This document shows positions 10,661 to 20,805 of a stretch of 64,000 nucleotides of DNA, piece by piece. A model generated the notes under the pieces. It was not told where the DNA came from. It did not search any database and was given only the letters and a program-made list of their open reading frames with translations. The DNA lies in the NCBI GenBank assembly GCA_030867875.1, contig JAOWCC010001751.1, positions 27,994,829-28,058,828 on the forward strand, given 5' to 3'. This stretch comes from Actinernus sp. WN-2022 (Eukaryota > Cnidaria > Anthozoa > Actiniaria > Actinernidae). The translations under genes and the position numbers were made by a program. How positions within the stretch are numbered: the stretch's first letter is position 1; every line of letters starts with the position of its first letter.

Positions 10661-11564
10661 TTAAAGAGCACCTAACCCTTCATATAATATTTATACCTAT
10701 ATGAACCTCTGAAAAGTTTTGAGTACTTCTGTGTAGAAAGGTTTGGTTTACAGAGAATGCCCTATGTTCTACGCTTGTTTGAAATCGTGAAAATTTGACC
10801 TTTCCTGACCCATGAGGCCATGACCGCGTAAGTAAAAGCCTGGGTAGACGACTTTGCAATAATTTGAAGAAATACTTAAATTTTGACTAAATTGAATCTT
10901 TACTAACAACTCACAAACTGTGTATATTATCTATAAATTGATGTTGTTGCAATGGAGAATAATGCATTATAATGAGATGACGTCTACCCAGGAATCGACC
11001 CAGGCTCTTACTTACGCGGTCAATGGGTCAGGAAAGAACATAGAGTATTCTCTGTAAGCCGAAACGTTCTTCACAGAAGTACTAAAAACGTTTTGGATGT
11101 TCATAGATATGAACATTGCACGAGCTAGGTGCACTCAGGAGCCTATTACCAGGAGCGTCCATCTTCCCCATTGGGTCTGTTCCCAGCACAGGAGTAGATG
11201 TGGCTATATTTAGAATTTCATTTCGCGCGAAATAAACAAAGGCCATGTTGTCTTAGCCAATCAGATAGCTAACGTCACTTCTCGTTATTATTCATTATCA
11301 TTCTTCTCACTTTCAACGCGGGAATTCGAATTGCTGGTTTTCCACTCAATCCCCAGAGATTCAAATGACAAAGGGCATGGCGGCCATGTTGGTGCCCCAA
11401 CAAAAGAAGCTAACGAGGAATCTATTGTTTAAGGGTACCAACATGGCGGCTATGACGTCAAGTGAAAACCAGCAATTCTAAATATAGCCACATCTACTCC
11501 TGTGCTGGGGGCCCAGCCCATAACATAGGAACGCTCCTGGTAATGGGCTCCTGGTGCACTTTAA
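10661..11564. mobile_element. TTAA-flanked foldback element, family A copy 1, interrupted
   Basis: Element body 10665-11135 plus a 3' remnant to 11560, with TTAA at 10661-10664 and 11561-11564. The arms are long and mirror each other: left AAAAGTTTTGAGTACTTCTGTG, right ACAGAAGTACTAAAAACG. The central part has GACGTCTACCCAGG inverted against CCTGGGTAGACG. The same family occurs at 26650-26928 and 43493-44039. TTAA duplications are typical of piggyBac-type transposition. The right end is split by a second element (11136-11553). Confidence 0.85.
11136..11553. mobile_element. MITE (CAGGAGCC family) nested in the TTAA element
   Basis: Termini CAGGAGCC and GGCTCCTG with long imperfect arms (left CCTATTACCAGGAGCGTCC, right GGAACGCTCCTGGTAATGGG). 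It is flanked by GTGCACT at 11129-11135 and 11554-11560; one more base (GGTGCACT) is possible if the last G belongs to the duplication, which would fit the 8-bp hAT pattern. Internally it holds two ATGGCGGC motifs. A diverged relative lies at 22199-22431. Confidence 0.85.
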
Positions 11565-11576
11565 ACAAAAACGGTT

Positions 11577-11592
11577 ATATATATAAAAGGGT
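11577..11592 (+). promoter_or_regulatory. TATA-like element abutting the satellite
   Basis: TATATATAAAAGGG lies about 35 bases before the first satellite unit. It matches a TATA box, but it lies inside an intron and no start exon is evident, so function is speculative. Confidence 0.2.
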
Positions 11593-11612
11593 AAGCCACG
11601 CATGGCGAACTC

Positions 11613-12550
11613 GAAATTCAAATTACAGAGCAGTGAAGAACGTAGTAGGCGAGTGAATCAGTCTCTCCTGTTAAAATAAGAAATTCAAATTACAGAGCAG
11701 TGAAGAACGTAGTAGGCGAGTGAATCAGCCTCTCCTGTTAAAATGAGAAATTCAAATTACAGAGCAGTGAAGAACGTAGTAGGCGAGTGAATCAGCCTCT
11801 CCTGTTAAAATGAGAAATTCAAATTACAGACCAGTGAAGAACGTAGTAGGCGAGTGAATCAGCCTCTCCTGTTAAAATGAGAAATTCAAATTACAGACCA
11901 GTGAAGAACGTAGTAGGCGAGTGAATCAGCCTCTCCTGTTAAAATGAGAAATTCAAATTACAGAGCAGTGAAGAACGTAGTAGGCGAGTGAATCAGTCTC
12001 TCCTGTTAAAATAAGAAATTCAAATTACAGAGCAGTGAAGAACGTAGTAGGCGAGTGAATCAGCCTCTCCTGTTAAAATGAGAAATTCAAATTACAGAGC
12101 AGTGAAGAACGTAGTAGGCGAGTGAATCAGCCTCTCCTGTTAAAATGAGAAATTCAAATTACAGACCAGTGAAGAACGTAGTAGGCGAGTGAATCAGCCT
12201 CTCCTGTTAAAATGAGAAATTCAAATTACAGACCAGTGAAGAACGTAGTAGGCGAGTGAATCAGCCTCTCCTGTTAAAATGAGAAATTCAAATTACAGAG
12301 CAGTGAAGAACGTAGTAGGCGAGTGAATCAGCCTCTCCTGTTAAAATGAGAAATTCAAATTACAGACCAGTGAAGAACGTAGTAGGCGAGTGAATCAGCC
12401 TCTCCTGTTAAAATGAGAAATTCAAATTACAGACCAGTGAAGAACGTAGTAGGCGAGTGAATCAGCCTCTCCTGTTAAAATGAGAAATTCAAATTACAGA
12501 GCAGTGAAGAACGTAGTAGGCGAGTGAATCAGCCTCTCCTGTTAAAATGC
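11613..12550 (+). repeat. 67-bp satellite, 14 units with higher-order structure
   Basis: Fourteen units start every 67 bases from 11613 to 12484; a fifteenth start at 12551 diverges after GAAATTT. Units are almost identical and differ at three diagnostic sites: AGAGCAG or AGACCAG, CAGTCTC or CAGCCTC, and AATAAG or AATGAG. By the first site the order is G G G C C, G G G C C, G C C, G. The T/A variants at the other two sites occur only in units 1 and 6. So units 1-5 were copied as a block into 6-10, and 8-10 into 11-13. The period is not divisible by three and no ORF runs through. It lies in intron 2 of the mosaic gene. Confidence 0.97.
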
Positions 12551-12721
12551 GAAATTTTGAGGGTTTCAAATCAATCAAGTCATCAAAAAGTGAACAGAGG
12601 GAAGGTGGCAGTTTATTTTAAGAACTGAGTAGCCCTTACTCTAAAGTTTAACATATATCTGTTTCATTTGAATTTCGCGCGACAAGCAATCAGTAGGGAA
12701 CACTCAAGTCGTGCATGACTC

Positions 12722-13241
12722 GGCCTATCCAGATTGTGCTCGGCAACGTTTTTAGCAACTTTTGGAATTTTGAGCAACTTTTTAGTAAACGAGCAACTTG
12801 GAGCAACCTTTTTCCAAAGCATAATTTCAACAACTTTTGGCTAATTTCAGTAATTTGAGCAGTGACAGAGAATTTTTGAATATTTCCTAATTGATAATAT
12901 TGTATATAAATCAACTCTTAGAAACATCTTAGTGCCGGTTAAAAAGTTTTGGGGCCATTGGGGAACTGGACACTGACCATTGGGTTGCCTGTTTGTACTT
13001 AGTTTCTATGGAAATACAGCCGCATGCACTGCGGAGCTTGCAATAACGGATGATTCAGACGTGTAATAGATGCAATAGAGCAGACATCCAGTCAATATCT
13101 ATTCTTAGAAACACGTGCTTTTGGGAGCAACTTTTCGGATTTTGGTAGCAACTTTTTTTCATTTTTAGCAACTTTTTAGCAACTTTTAGGCATTTTTTGG
13201 AGCAACTTTTCCTCAATTTACTAGCACAGTCTGGATAGGCC
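12722..13241. mobile_element. TIR element with subterminal AGCAACTTTT repeats
   Basis: Terminal inverted repeats GGCCTATCCAGATTGTGCT (left) and AGCACAGTCTGGATAGGCC (right). Near both ends there are many AGCAACTTTT copies, all on the same strand: about four at 12750-12815 and five at 13125-13215. Subterminal repeats of this kind are often transposase-binding sites. No ORF and no convincing target duplication. Confidence 0.8.
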
Positions 13242-13907
13242 TAGCCGTTACAACTGAAGGGGTCAGTAGCCTGGTCATGTCCCTTTTATAGCGGAAGTCC
13301 TGTTTAAGATATCTACTAAGGTAAATGGGTATAAGAATAAATGCAATCAAAGAAAAGAATAATGAGCGTAATAAAACGCGGTGATAAATGATCGAGTGCC
13401 ATGGGATAGATCTTTGTTGGAATTTATTTGGAAAATAGTTGAAAGTTTGAATTTCCATGGTTTTGTAAACTTCGAACGGCTGGAAATATGTTGGAAATAA
13501 CTTGGAAATTTTGTTGGAAACTGTAATTTGCAGGAAATTTCCATCTCATGGAAGAGGTATATATTGAGCACATGGTAATATGATTCACTCTTTACATCAA
13601 TTGCCAAGTTAGGACCAGTCATTATTTACCAGAGAGGGGAGGGGATATATATATATTTATTTTGGGGGGCACAAGTTTTCTGAAGTTTTCTGAAATTTTT
13701 TAAAAGACTGAAATTATAACTCAGGAAAGTGTAGTCTTGTAAAAGGCTTTTGTAATTTCACAAACATTTGTTCTCACATTTATGGAGGTTACGAAGTTTT
13801 GGACAGATGTAAGAGGAGGGGAATACCCCATCCTCAGGAAGCAACAGCAGAAATGTGATCGATTAATTACCACTGAAATTATACCGAATTTATACTCATT
13901 ATTTCAG
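13242..13907. other. Intron 2 remainder
   Basis: AT-rich sequence ending in the acceptor TTATTTCAG before the CAP exon. No repeat recognised apart from a short TA run at about 13645. Confidence 0.4.
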
Positions 13908-14393
13908 CCTGTGGTCCCGATTGTCAGCTCCTGTGCCTTAAACTCCACAACTACTACCGCGCTCTTCACAGCGTACCTCCTTTGAAGTGCGATCCCGAGT
14001 TGGCAAAGTCCGCTCAAGAATGGACGGATGAACAGGCTGCTAAAAAAAAGATGTTCCACTCTAAATGGACAGACAAGTTCACAGAGAGCATCTCTTGGAA
14101 AGGTTGGGGTTGGGAAGGCATGGAGAAAATGGAAGGGGCCATCCCTGGTGCAACAAGGAGCTGGTACTCGGAGATACAAAATGACTACAACTATCAGACT
14201 GGCAAAGGAAACGGTAAAGCCGTGGGGCACTTTAAAGCAGTGGTTTGGAAAGCTGAAACTAAACTGGGTTGCGGTTTGAACATCAGGCCCGATGTTGGTA
14301 CGTACGTCACTGCACACTATGCGCCCGCCTCGCATGCTAATGTTGACTACGACAAGATGACTCCGGACAACGTGAAGCCAAGAAAAGACCCAG
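13908..14393 (+). CDS. Mosaic gene, CAP/SCP domain exon
   Basis: One 486-base exon between acceptor ATTTCAG and donor CCAG/GTATAA, phase 1 at both ends. It encodes a whole CAP (SCP/PR-1/GAPR-like) domain: an N-terminal CGPDCQLLC cluster, HNYYRALHSVPPLKCDP (helix 1), AQEWTDEQAAK, KMFHSKW, FTESISWKG in place of the usual GENI segment, WYSEI, then the CAP signature GHFKAVVWKAETKLGCG and YVTAHYAPASHAN. CAP proteins are secreted or extracellular and bind sterols, lipids or ions; no enzymatic activity can be claimed. The putative His pair and one Glu are present, but the GEN motif is altered. Domain call is firm. Confidence 0.93.
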
Positions 14394-14669
14394 GTATAAC
14401 AATACTATAATTACATGTCACGTCGCTCTGCTGAGGACTCGACCAAAACGTTCGGTAGTCGTTAGTTCATTAGTCGACCAAAACGTTGGCCAAAATGAAA
14501 AAAGGTTGATTGAATTTCAATGCCACTTATTGGGCTCCGTAGGTACTTAAAATCCCTAACCAGTTTACTTTTTTTCGTGGTCATGCGCATACTGAAAAAC
14601 AAACTACTCTGTTATGTAGTGTATGTTCTCTAGGTATACTGAAGAATACCTGAGACTGAGGAACCACAC

Positions 14670-14729
14670 AGCACATTTCAACAGGGTTCCTCAGACTCGA
14701 TCGTGAATAATTAATTAGTTCAACAGCCA
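14670..14729 (+). repeat. 60-bp perfect direct repeat, copy 1
   Basis: Identical over 60 bases to 15133-15192, starting AGCACATTTCAACAGGG and ending GTTCAACAGCCA. The intervening 403 bases include a segment (about 14730-14800) that also occurs inverted at 23806-23880. Confidence 0.95.
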
Positions 14730-15132
14730 ATTTCTAATGGAGGATGGCAAAGATTCGAGTGGATGAAAAATACAGCTTTAGATAGAAATGTAGAGCAACT
14801 TGCCGGATTTCAATCTGGGATGGATCAAAATCAAGAAGTGCTTGTGAAAAACCTTTACATGATTGTAATTCGCATTAATGTTTGCCATCTTTGTCAAAAC
14901 AGATCTGAAACATATCAGGATCGGTTCGCATAGTATTATCTCAGGGCGATAATTTTGTACGCTTTGTTTCAAAGGAACTTAGGTTTAATTCGACTGACAG
15001 TACCCCTCCACAATTAAACCCGCCTGTATTCTTGTTCATTAAACGTATAATTAGAATATTGAAGGATTTATTTGAAGTTTAATACTTTTAATATATATAC
15101 GACAAAGTGTATACAAAGAATGCGATTCAGCT

Positions 15133-15192
15133 AGCACATTTCAACAGGGTTCCTCAGACTCGATCGTGAATAATTAATTAGTTCAACAGCCA
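15133..15192 (+). repeat. 60-bp perfect direct repeat, copy 2
   Basis: Second copy of the 14670-14729 sequence, identical at all 60 positions, while the flanks on both sides differ. Confidence 0.95.
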
Positions 15193-15295
15193 TTCGGGTC
15201 ATCTCATTTGGCCAGGGCCATGAATAGATGCTTTCCGATGGAACAACGTGTAGTCGGAAAGTGTCTTCGTTTCGGCTCGTAGCTATTTTGTAACT

Positions 15296-15591
15296 TTAAA
15301 GGGGCAGTGTCACGGTAATAGGCTTCGCGTTCCGGCCCGGAATCGAAACAGCTATTTTCATCGTGTTTGATATGAACTACCGAACCTCGCGGCCATGTGG
15401 GATGCCTTAAAGCAAAACAAATATGCAAAAATGACCAACAAACAGTGTATATGAACAGTCTCCTGGGAAAATATTGCAAATCCTTTCAATCAAGCATTGA
15501 AGGAGGGAAGTTTAACTGTTTGTATCCAATTAAAGCCACCAACCGAACGATTACTCGATACATGCGCAGTACCATGACATAGCCCCTTTAA
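15296..15591. mobile_element. TTAA-flanked MITE, family B copy 1
   Basis: TTAA at 15296-15299 and 15588-15591. Termini AGGGGCAGTGTCACGGTA and TACCATGACATAGCCCCT are inverted repeats with a few mismatches. TTCCGGCCCGGAA follows near the left end and also occurs near the left end of the larger relative at 59987-61363. Non-coding. In the intron after the CAP exon. Confidence 0.8.
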
Positions 15592-15707
15592 GTGATAACT
15601 GATTAGTCTTCCTTTGTATTTCTAGCATTGAATATGCAAACCTTATGTATATATATAAGGATAGAATCTCTTATTGTCTGCCTCTCGCTTGTTGGACAGC
15701 ACATAGT

Positions 15708-15755
15708 AAATCAAACTCAAATTCAAACTCAATCAAATTCAAACTCAAACTCTCG
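15708..15755 (+). repeat. TCAAAC/TCAAAT short tandem repeat
   Basis: About eight degenerate hexamer units alternating CAAACT and CAAATT. Confidence 0.85.
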
Positions 15756-16224
15756 TGTTGTTGTTCGTTGCTGTCCAACTGTGTTTTATATATATTATGT
15801 GGTTTATGTTTTTTGTGCATTTGCAGAGTATAGAAATGAAGGACACGATCTGTTTCTCAATCTAAATATTCATGACACTTGCCGGAAATTTACAGTAGTT
15901 ACATCCTTGCTGTAGATTTACATCAGGAGATATAAAGATAGAAATAAAAACCGCTGTAGAGAGTATGGCTCGAATCATACATCGACCTCTGACATTACAC
16001 TACAGGACGCTTCTTGAAATGAAAAATAAAAATGACAAGCCTTGCCGGATCAATAACTGTATACCGCAAATACCAGACAAACAATATTCCCTAATGATTT
16101 ATGAATTTCAAGAGAATTTCAAAAGCTCGTTCTAGGTGTTCATCGATTCCAAACACCTCGGAAACAATAAATCCCTCGGGGCTGCACCCCTCGGGATCAA
16201 TTGGAACCCCTGATGACAGACTTG

Positions 16225-16690
16225 AACTCGTTTTTGAGATGATAATAATAATAATCAACTTTATTTATTTTATTTTATTTTATTTTATTTTTATTTTACC
16301 TAACAGTAAACACTGAATAACTTGTGGCCCTCCTTCAAATTCTAAAATATGATAAAACTTAACTATAAAAAACGACTACGAAGTACATATACAGCAAAGC
16401 GATAAAAAGCATATATAGAATATAATAAAGAAAATAGTTAAAACTATAAAAACTGGACTAAATTTGAATTAAAAATTGGAAGAGAGCTTTCCTAAAAGTA
16501 TTTATAGAGCTTTCCTAAAAGTGTTTATAGATTGTTCTTTCTTAAGATCATTCGACAAGTAGTTCCAGATCCTTGAAATTGATACGGAAAATGATCTTCC
16601 CCCTTCGGTTTCACGCCGGTTGAAGCGGGGATAAACTAGGTTGGTCGAACCGTGTCGACTATAGCTACAACCTTCGCCAATTAAGTACGG
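16225..16690 (-). mobile_element. Antisense LINE 3'-end fragment
   Basis: On the - strand a frame reads RETEGGRSFSVSISRIWNYL and then SNDLKKEQSINTFRKAL, the typical C-terminus of CR1/L2-like ORF2 (compare RSFSVTATKCWNKLP in the element at 1031-2602). It is followed by AT-rich 3' UTR and ends, on the + strand, at a TTTTA pentanucleotide run and an ATA/ATC run (16231-16300). It lies in the intron between the CAP and trefoil exons, opposite to the host gene. Confidence 0.75.
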
Positions 16691-16919
16691 ACCGCCCGAG
16701 AAAATATGGCTATCCAGAACACTGAACGAACTCGTCTAACACATCGCGGGTATTTTTTATGACTTCGCGGGGGTTGTGTTAAAAATAGCCGGTCCGACTT
16801 AAATGACAGGGGTTGGCTATGATACTACTTCAAAGGGACACTACTTCAAAAGTTTCTAATCGCTATCACTAGCAGCCAAGTATACACTGACTGCCAACAC
16901 TATATTATTAACATCCTAG

Positions 16920-17102
16920 AAGCAGCCTGTAATCTCCGTTCATCTGAGCGCAAAGACTGTAACAGTAAACTCAAAGGTCCATTCGTCACCCCGGAGGAGT
17001 GCATCAAGGCAGGATGTTGCTATGACGACGTGTTCCTGTCGGAAAAGGAGATAAACATATGGGCTCCCGAGGGTTCCAAGTGGTGCTTTGTTCGCAAGGG
17101 AG
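16920..17102 (+). CDS. Mosaic gene, P-type trefoil domain exon
   Basis: A 183-base exon between acceptor CATCCTAG and donor GGAG/GTATGG, phase 1 at both ends. It encodes a single P-type trefoil domain with all six cysteines: AACNLRSSERKDC, then TPEECIKAGCCYDD and SKWCFVRKG. The spacing C-(9)-C-(13)-C-(4)-CC-(21)-C fits the family, with a longer last loop (EKEINIWAPEG) than in vertebrate TFF peptides. Trefoil domains are protease-resistant, secreted, and typically associate with mucus glycoproteins. It joins the CAP exon in frame. Confidence 0.92.
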
Positions 17103-17438
17103 GTATGGCGGGTTTGTGGACAGGTCTGCAAAATGCTTTAAAAAAACTCGACACATCGGAAAAAAGACGGGAGTTAAGAGGAACTAAATCGCAAGAGTTA
17201 ATATTTTTATTAGTTGAGTCATTAAGCCAATTAAATTTGGGATTGCTTCATGTTAAACACTTTCTGTAATAATGCTTTGAAGTCCAAATTTCGATTGAAA
17301 ATTCAACTAAAATGATGCGCGCCAGCGTGATTTCCCGGGTAAAATTCACGCATGCGCAATCGTTTTGTAGACATGTGTTTGTGTTGACCTGCGTACTTCA
17401 AAAGTGAAAGCAACCCATTGTTCTTATTTGATTGACAG

Positions 17439-17483
17439 GAGCACCGGCACCGACGTCAGCTCCTGGTGCGAATGGGACGACGG
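17439..17483 (+). CDS. Mosaic gene, Pro/Thr/Ala linker exon
   Basis: Acceptor TTGACAG, donor ACGG/GTAAGA, 45 bases, phase 1-1. It encodes a low-complexity linker (APAPTSAPGANGTTG) likely to be extended and O-glycosylated. Its APGAxxTT core matches the microexons at 18085-18742, suggesting that those arose by duplication of a related linker exon. Confidence 0.7.
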
Positions 17484-17512
17484 GTAAGACAGAGGTTTCA
17501 CGTCATAGGTAC

Positions 17513-17644
17513 TTATTGACTGAGTTAGGTCGGGCCGGGCGGGAAAATATTTGGCTCGAGGTCATGACGTACGGACCGAGCGCACGTACAAAATGACCGA
17601 GAGCCAAATATTTTCCCGTCCGGCCCGACCTAACTCAGTCAATA
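17513..17644. mobile_element. Palindromic MITE
   Basis: Arms of about 45 bases (left ATTGACTGAGTTAGGTCGGG through AAAATATTTGGCTC; right GAGCCAAATATTTT through CCCGACCTAACTCAGTCAAT) around a loop of about 40. Very high arm identity, so it is young or hairpin-corrected. In a short intron of the mosaic gene. Confidence 0.9.
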
Positions 17645-18072
17645 GCTTTTTTACCAATTTTTGTAGATCAAATCGCAAAACAGCCAGAAAAAAATTGTGC
17701 ACGCCATACACGTCCCGCCCTCATCACGTGACGTTTGTAAATGATTTTGAAAGGAAAGCGCGCGCGGGGCCGTGCGGGTCATATGATAATATTCCGTAAT
17801 ACACAAAACATTCTGGAATCCAGTCAGCGTCGGCCAGAAGGTCGGGCCCAAATACATATTAAAATTTACCCATAATACCCAACTGAATTAAGAGTTCTGA
17901 GACAGCTCCAGAAGACATTGTGACATTCAAATCATATGTTGAAATCTTGCAGTATGCCAAAATTTAAATGTACTGAAATACCTATTTATGCCGATACATC
18001 CTTCTTAGATATTGATACTCAAGCGCGCGGCGGCCAAACTCGGTTCACTGATTACTGACTTTACTTCAGCAG

Positions 18073-18742
18073 GTAGTACAACAGCTCCCGGTGCTGGAGA
18101 AACAACTGCAGGTATGAATCAAGCAGTGAATACATAATATGGTATTGACTTCTATTCATACTCACTTTGACCCCGTTTTATAGCACACTGATCATTCCAT
18201 TTTGTACTTATCTTTCTATCAATGTTGGCTCTACAACAGCTCCCGGTGCTGGACAAACAACTGCAGGTATGAAGTAATCAAGCAGTGAATACATATGTTG
18301 TTGACTTCTATCCATACTCACTTTGACCCCGTTTTATACCACACTGATCATTCCATTTTGTACTTATCTTTCTATCAATGTTGGCTCTACAACAGCTCCC
18401 GGTGCTGGAGAAACAACTGCAGGTATAAAGTAATCAAGCAGTGAATATATAATATGTTATTGACTTCTATCCATACTCACTTTGACCCCGTTTTATAACA
18501 CACTGATCATTCCATGTTTGTACTTCTCTTTCTATCAATGTTGGCTCTACAACAGCTCCCGGTGCTGGACAAACAACTGCAGGTATGAAGTAATCAAGCA
18601 GTGAATACATAATATGTTATTGACTTCTATCCATACTCACTTTGACCCCGTTTTATAACACACTGATCATTCCATGTTTGTACTTCTCTTTCTATCAATG
18701 TTGGCTCTACAACAGCTCCCGGTGCTGGACAAACAACTGCAG
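18073..18742 (+). CDS. Mosaic gene, tandem array of five linker microexons
   Basis: Five near-identical cassettes with period 155, 156, 160 and 160 bases. Each holds a 27-base exon: 18085-18111, 18240-18266, 18396-18422, 18556-18582 and 18716-18742. Each is preceded by CAACAG and followed by GTATGA or GTATAA, all phase 1-1, encoding nine residues with APGAGETTA or APGAGQTTA cores. Cassette 1 has an alternative upstream acceptor (TTCAGCAG), giving a 39-base exon from 18073. Introns between them are only 128-133 bases. Any number of copies can be included in frame, so the linker between trefoil and lectin could vary by nine residues per copy. The exon calls rest on splice motifs and conservation, not transcripts. 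Confidence 0.7.
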
Positions 18743-19973
18743 GTATGAATGAGCTAGTGAATACACAATATGTTATTTACGGCGCTGCCTAAAGACATCT
18801 TTACCTCGCGATTTTCTAAAAGCCTTTTGCCAATGTTTTTCTTGCTGTTCAAGTGTAGTAAGTAACACTAAGGAAGTCGTATAATGATACACTATTAAGA
18901 ACCTGCTATGTTAGGAAAGGTTCCTATTTTATCAGGGGGGTGGGCTGGGGGATCTGTACTAAATATCTTTAAATCTTCGGTGGCCCTCCCCAATTTTCCT
19001 GTACAAACCATTTTCATGACCCCTCACTTCAAGTTACAAGAAAACGTATGACCCTCCCCTTTATAATCTGACGAAAAACTATTTTTGGAGGGTTTTTCAT
19101 GATAGCCTTACTAGTCGGGTTAAAAGAAGGAACATCCGAGAAAATAACCTATATACAGCTATATAGAACAGTAACACTAAACGAGTGTCAACATCTCATC
19201 TGCCTTACCACATGTACAAATCTTGAATGAGCAAATGTAAACAAACAATCAAAACGGTTAAGCTTAAACACATTAATATCAATAAATGGGAATGAAAAAA
19301 CCTTTCACCCTCCCCTGTTAGAAAAAAAACTCGTCACACCACGAGAGAATTCGCTGAATGCTGTCCGTTTTGTTGCCACATTATATTAACTTATTATTAG
19401 CATGTTCATAAAATATTCTGTTATTAATAGTATAATATATACTCTAAGTAGAACAACAACACTCCAAGCGCGCGAGGTGTGATTCCCCACGGATTTAAAT
19501 GCTACATGACGATACTATCCACTAGGGCGCGTTCTACTGACCGTATTCCAGCATAAGAATAGATGGATAGTCTCAGAAAATCACTGGTTCAGGCACATTT
19601 TGCACTGTAAGCTACGCACGCTCGCTGACATATGATTTTCACAGTATATTTAATAGTATTTCAGTGGCTAAAAAAATCAAATCCTGATATAAGCGATTTC
19701 TATAGTGATCATTCTGTGTATTCTTAATCCGGTCAATCGAACCCTCGGGTAACGACTAAGAACCAATCACATCGTACAACTAAAACAACGCATTCCAACT
19801 TACGATTATTTAAGCCAATCTGTGTCGAGGAATGATGCAGTATAGCATTTGAACTTGTTCGAAGGTGGAATGTTTTGTTTTCGTTCTACAATGTGATTTT
19901 GTTCTTGTTCTCTAAGTTGCCCCAGTTAAAGTAGTAGCACAGTAACGTCCGTGACGTCATTATTGATTGACAG
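18743..19973. other. Intron before the lectin exon
   Basis: No exon or repeat recognised. It ends with the acceptor TTGATTGACAG, the same form as that before the 17439 exon. Confidence 0.4.
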
Positions 19974-20405
19974 GTGTTACACCAACTGGTCCTTCGCCCT
20001 CTAGACCCCCAGCAGCGGGAGGTGACGGCGGGTACAAGGGTGACTCGTGCTATACTCTCATGACAGGAGGCGCTACCTGGTCTGACGGAAGGGAAAAGTG
20101 CAGGGCCAAGGGAGGAGAACTCGTAACCATAGAAACAGAGGGAGAATGGAAGTATATCAAGAGTCTTATTCGCACAGCTTTTAATAGCTTTAATAACCAG
20201 TGGCATATCGGACTGAAGAAGGGCGGGAAAGATTGGTTTTGGACGAACGGGAAGCCGGTGAAAATATCTCATTGGTTACCCAAGGAACCCTCAGGAGCGG
20301 GAAGATATGGAATGATATTAGCATCTCCTGAGGGGGGATCTGTTGGGCAATTTAAAGTTGAAGACGGGAATAGCAAACTTGGAGTTATATGCGAGAAAAG
20401 GCCAG
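19974..20405 (+). CDS. Mosaic gene, C-type lectin-like domain exon
   Basis: A 432-base exon, acceptor TTGACAG, donor CCAG/GTACGT, phase 1-1. A Pro-rich lead (TPTGPSPSRPPAAGGDGG) precedes a C-type lectin-like domain: DSCYTLMTGGATWSDGREKC, ELVTIETEGEWKYI, QWHIGLKKGGKDWFWTNGK, W-PKEPSG and GVICEKRP. The outer Cys pair (REKC, ICEK) and the WIGL-like core are present. The inner Cys pair and the WND calcium/sugar motif are missing (EPSG and KVEDGN occupy those places). Calcium-dependent sugar binding is therefore doubtful, while the fold is well supported. Confidence 0.92.
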
Positions 20406-20639
20406 GTACGTATCGAAGGTCTTTTTTAATTAGCTGCGAATAGCAATCGAAAATGAAAGATTTTCTTTATGTGGCAGAAAATATGAGATTTTGTTACTAT
20501 ATACCAACTAAAACGGTGCTTTCTACTCATGAGTGATGGCTAGATAAAAGATCCTCTTGAAGAATCACTGGAAACTCTGTTTACAGAGTTTGAAGAACAC
20601 TGTAAAACATATGTAAATCAGTGTCTGTGAATGTACAAA

Positions 20640-20805
20640 TTTACAAACGTTTTTACAAAAACATTTCAGAGTTCAAATTTCTCTAAAGTTACTACTTTTT
20701 AAAACGTTTGTAAATATGTGTTTGTATACATTCACAATTTTACAAAGTCTGTAAAACCGGCTCACACTTACAAACATATTACAGACTTTTTACATAGTTC
20801 TGAGT
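20640..20805 (+). repeat. Dispersed repeat, copy 2 (AGACTTTTTACATAG family)
   Basis: Shares CAGACTTTTTACATAGTTCT and TTTGTAAATATG-type motifs with 10140-10310. In the last intron of the mosaic gene. Confidence 0.6.

Noticed and set aside
11613..12550. CRISPR-like regular array
   Set aside because: Units are contiguous 67-bp copies without unique spacers and lie in an intron of a eukaryotic gene; it is a satellite.
13904..14335. 143-codon ORF on the - strand
   Set aside because: Shadow of the CAP exon.
19886..20272. 128-codon ORF on the - strand
   Set aside because: Shadow of the C-type lectin exon on the opposite strand.
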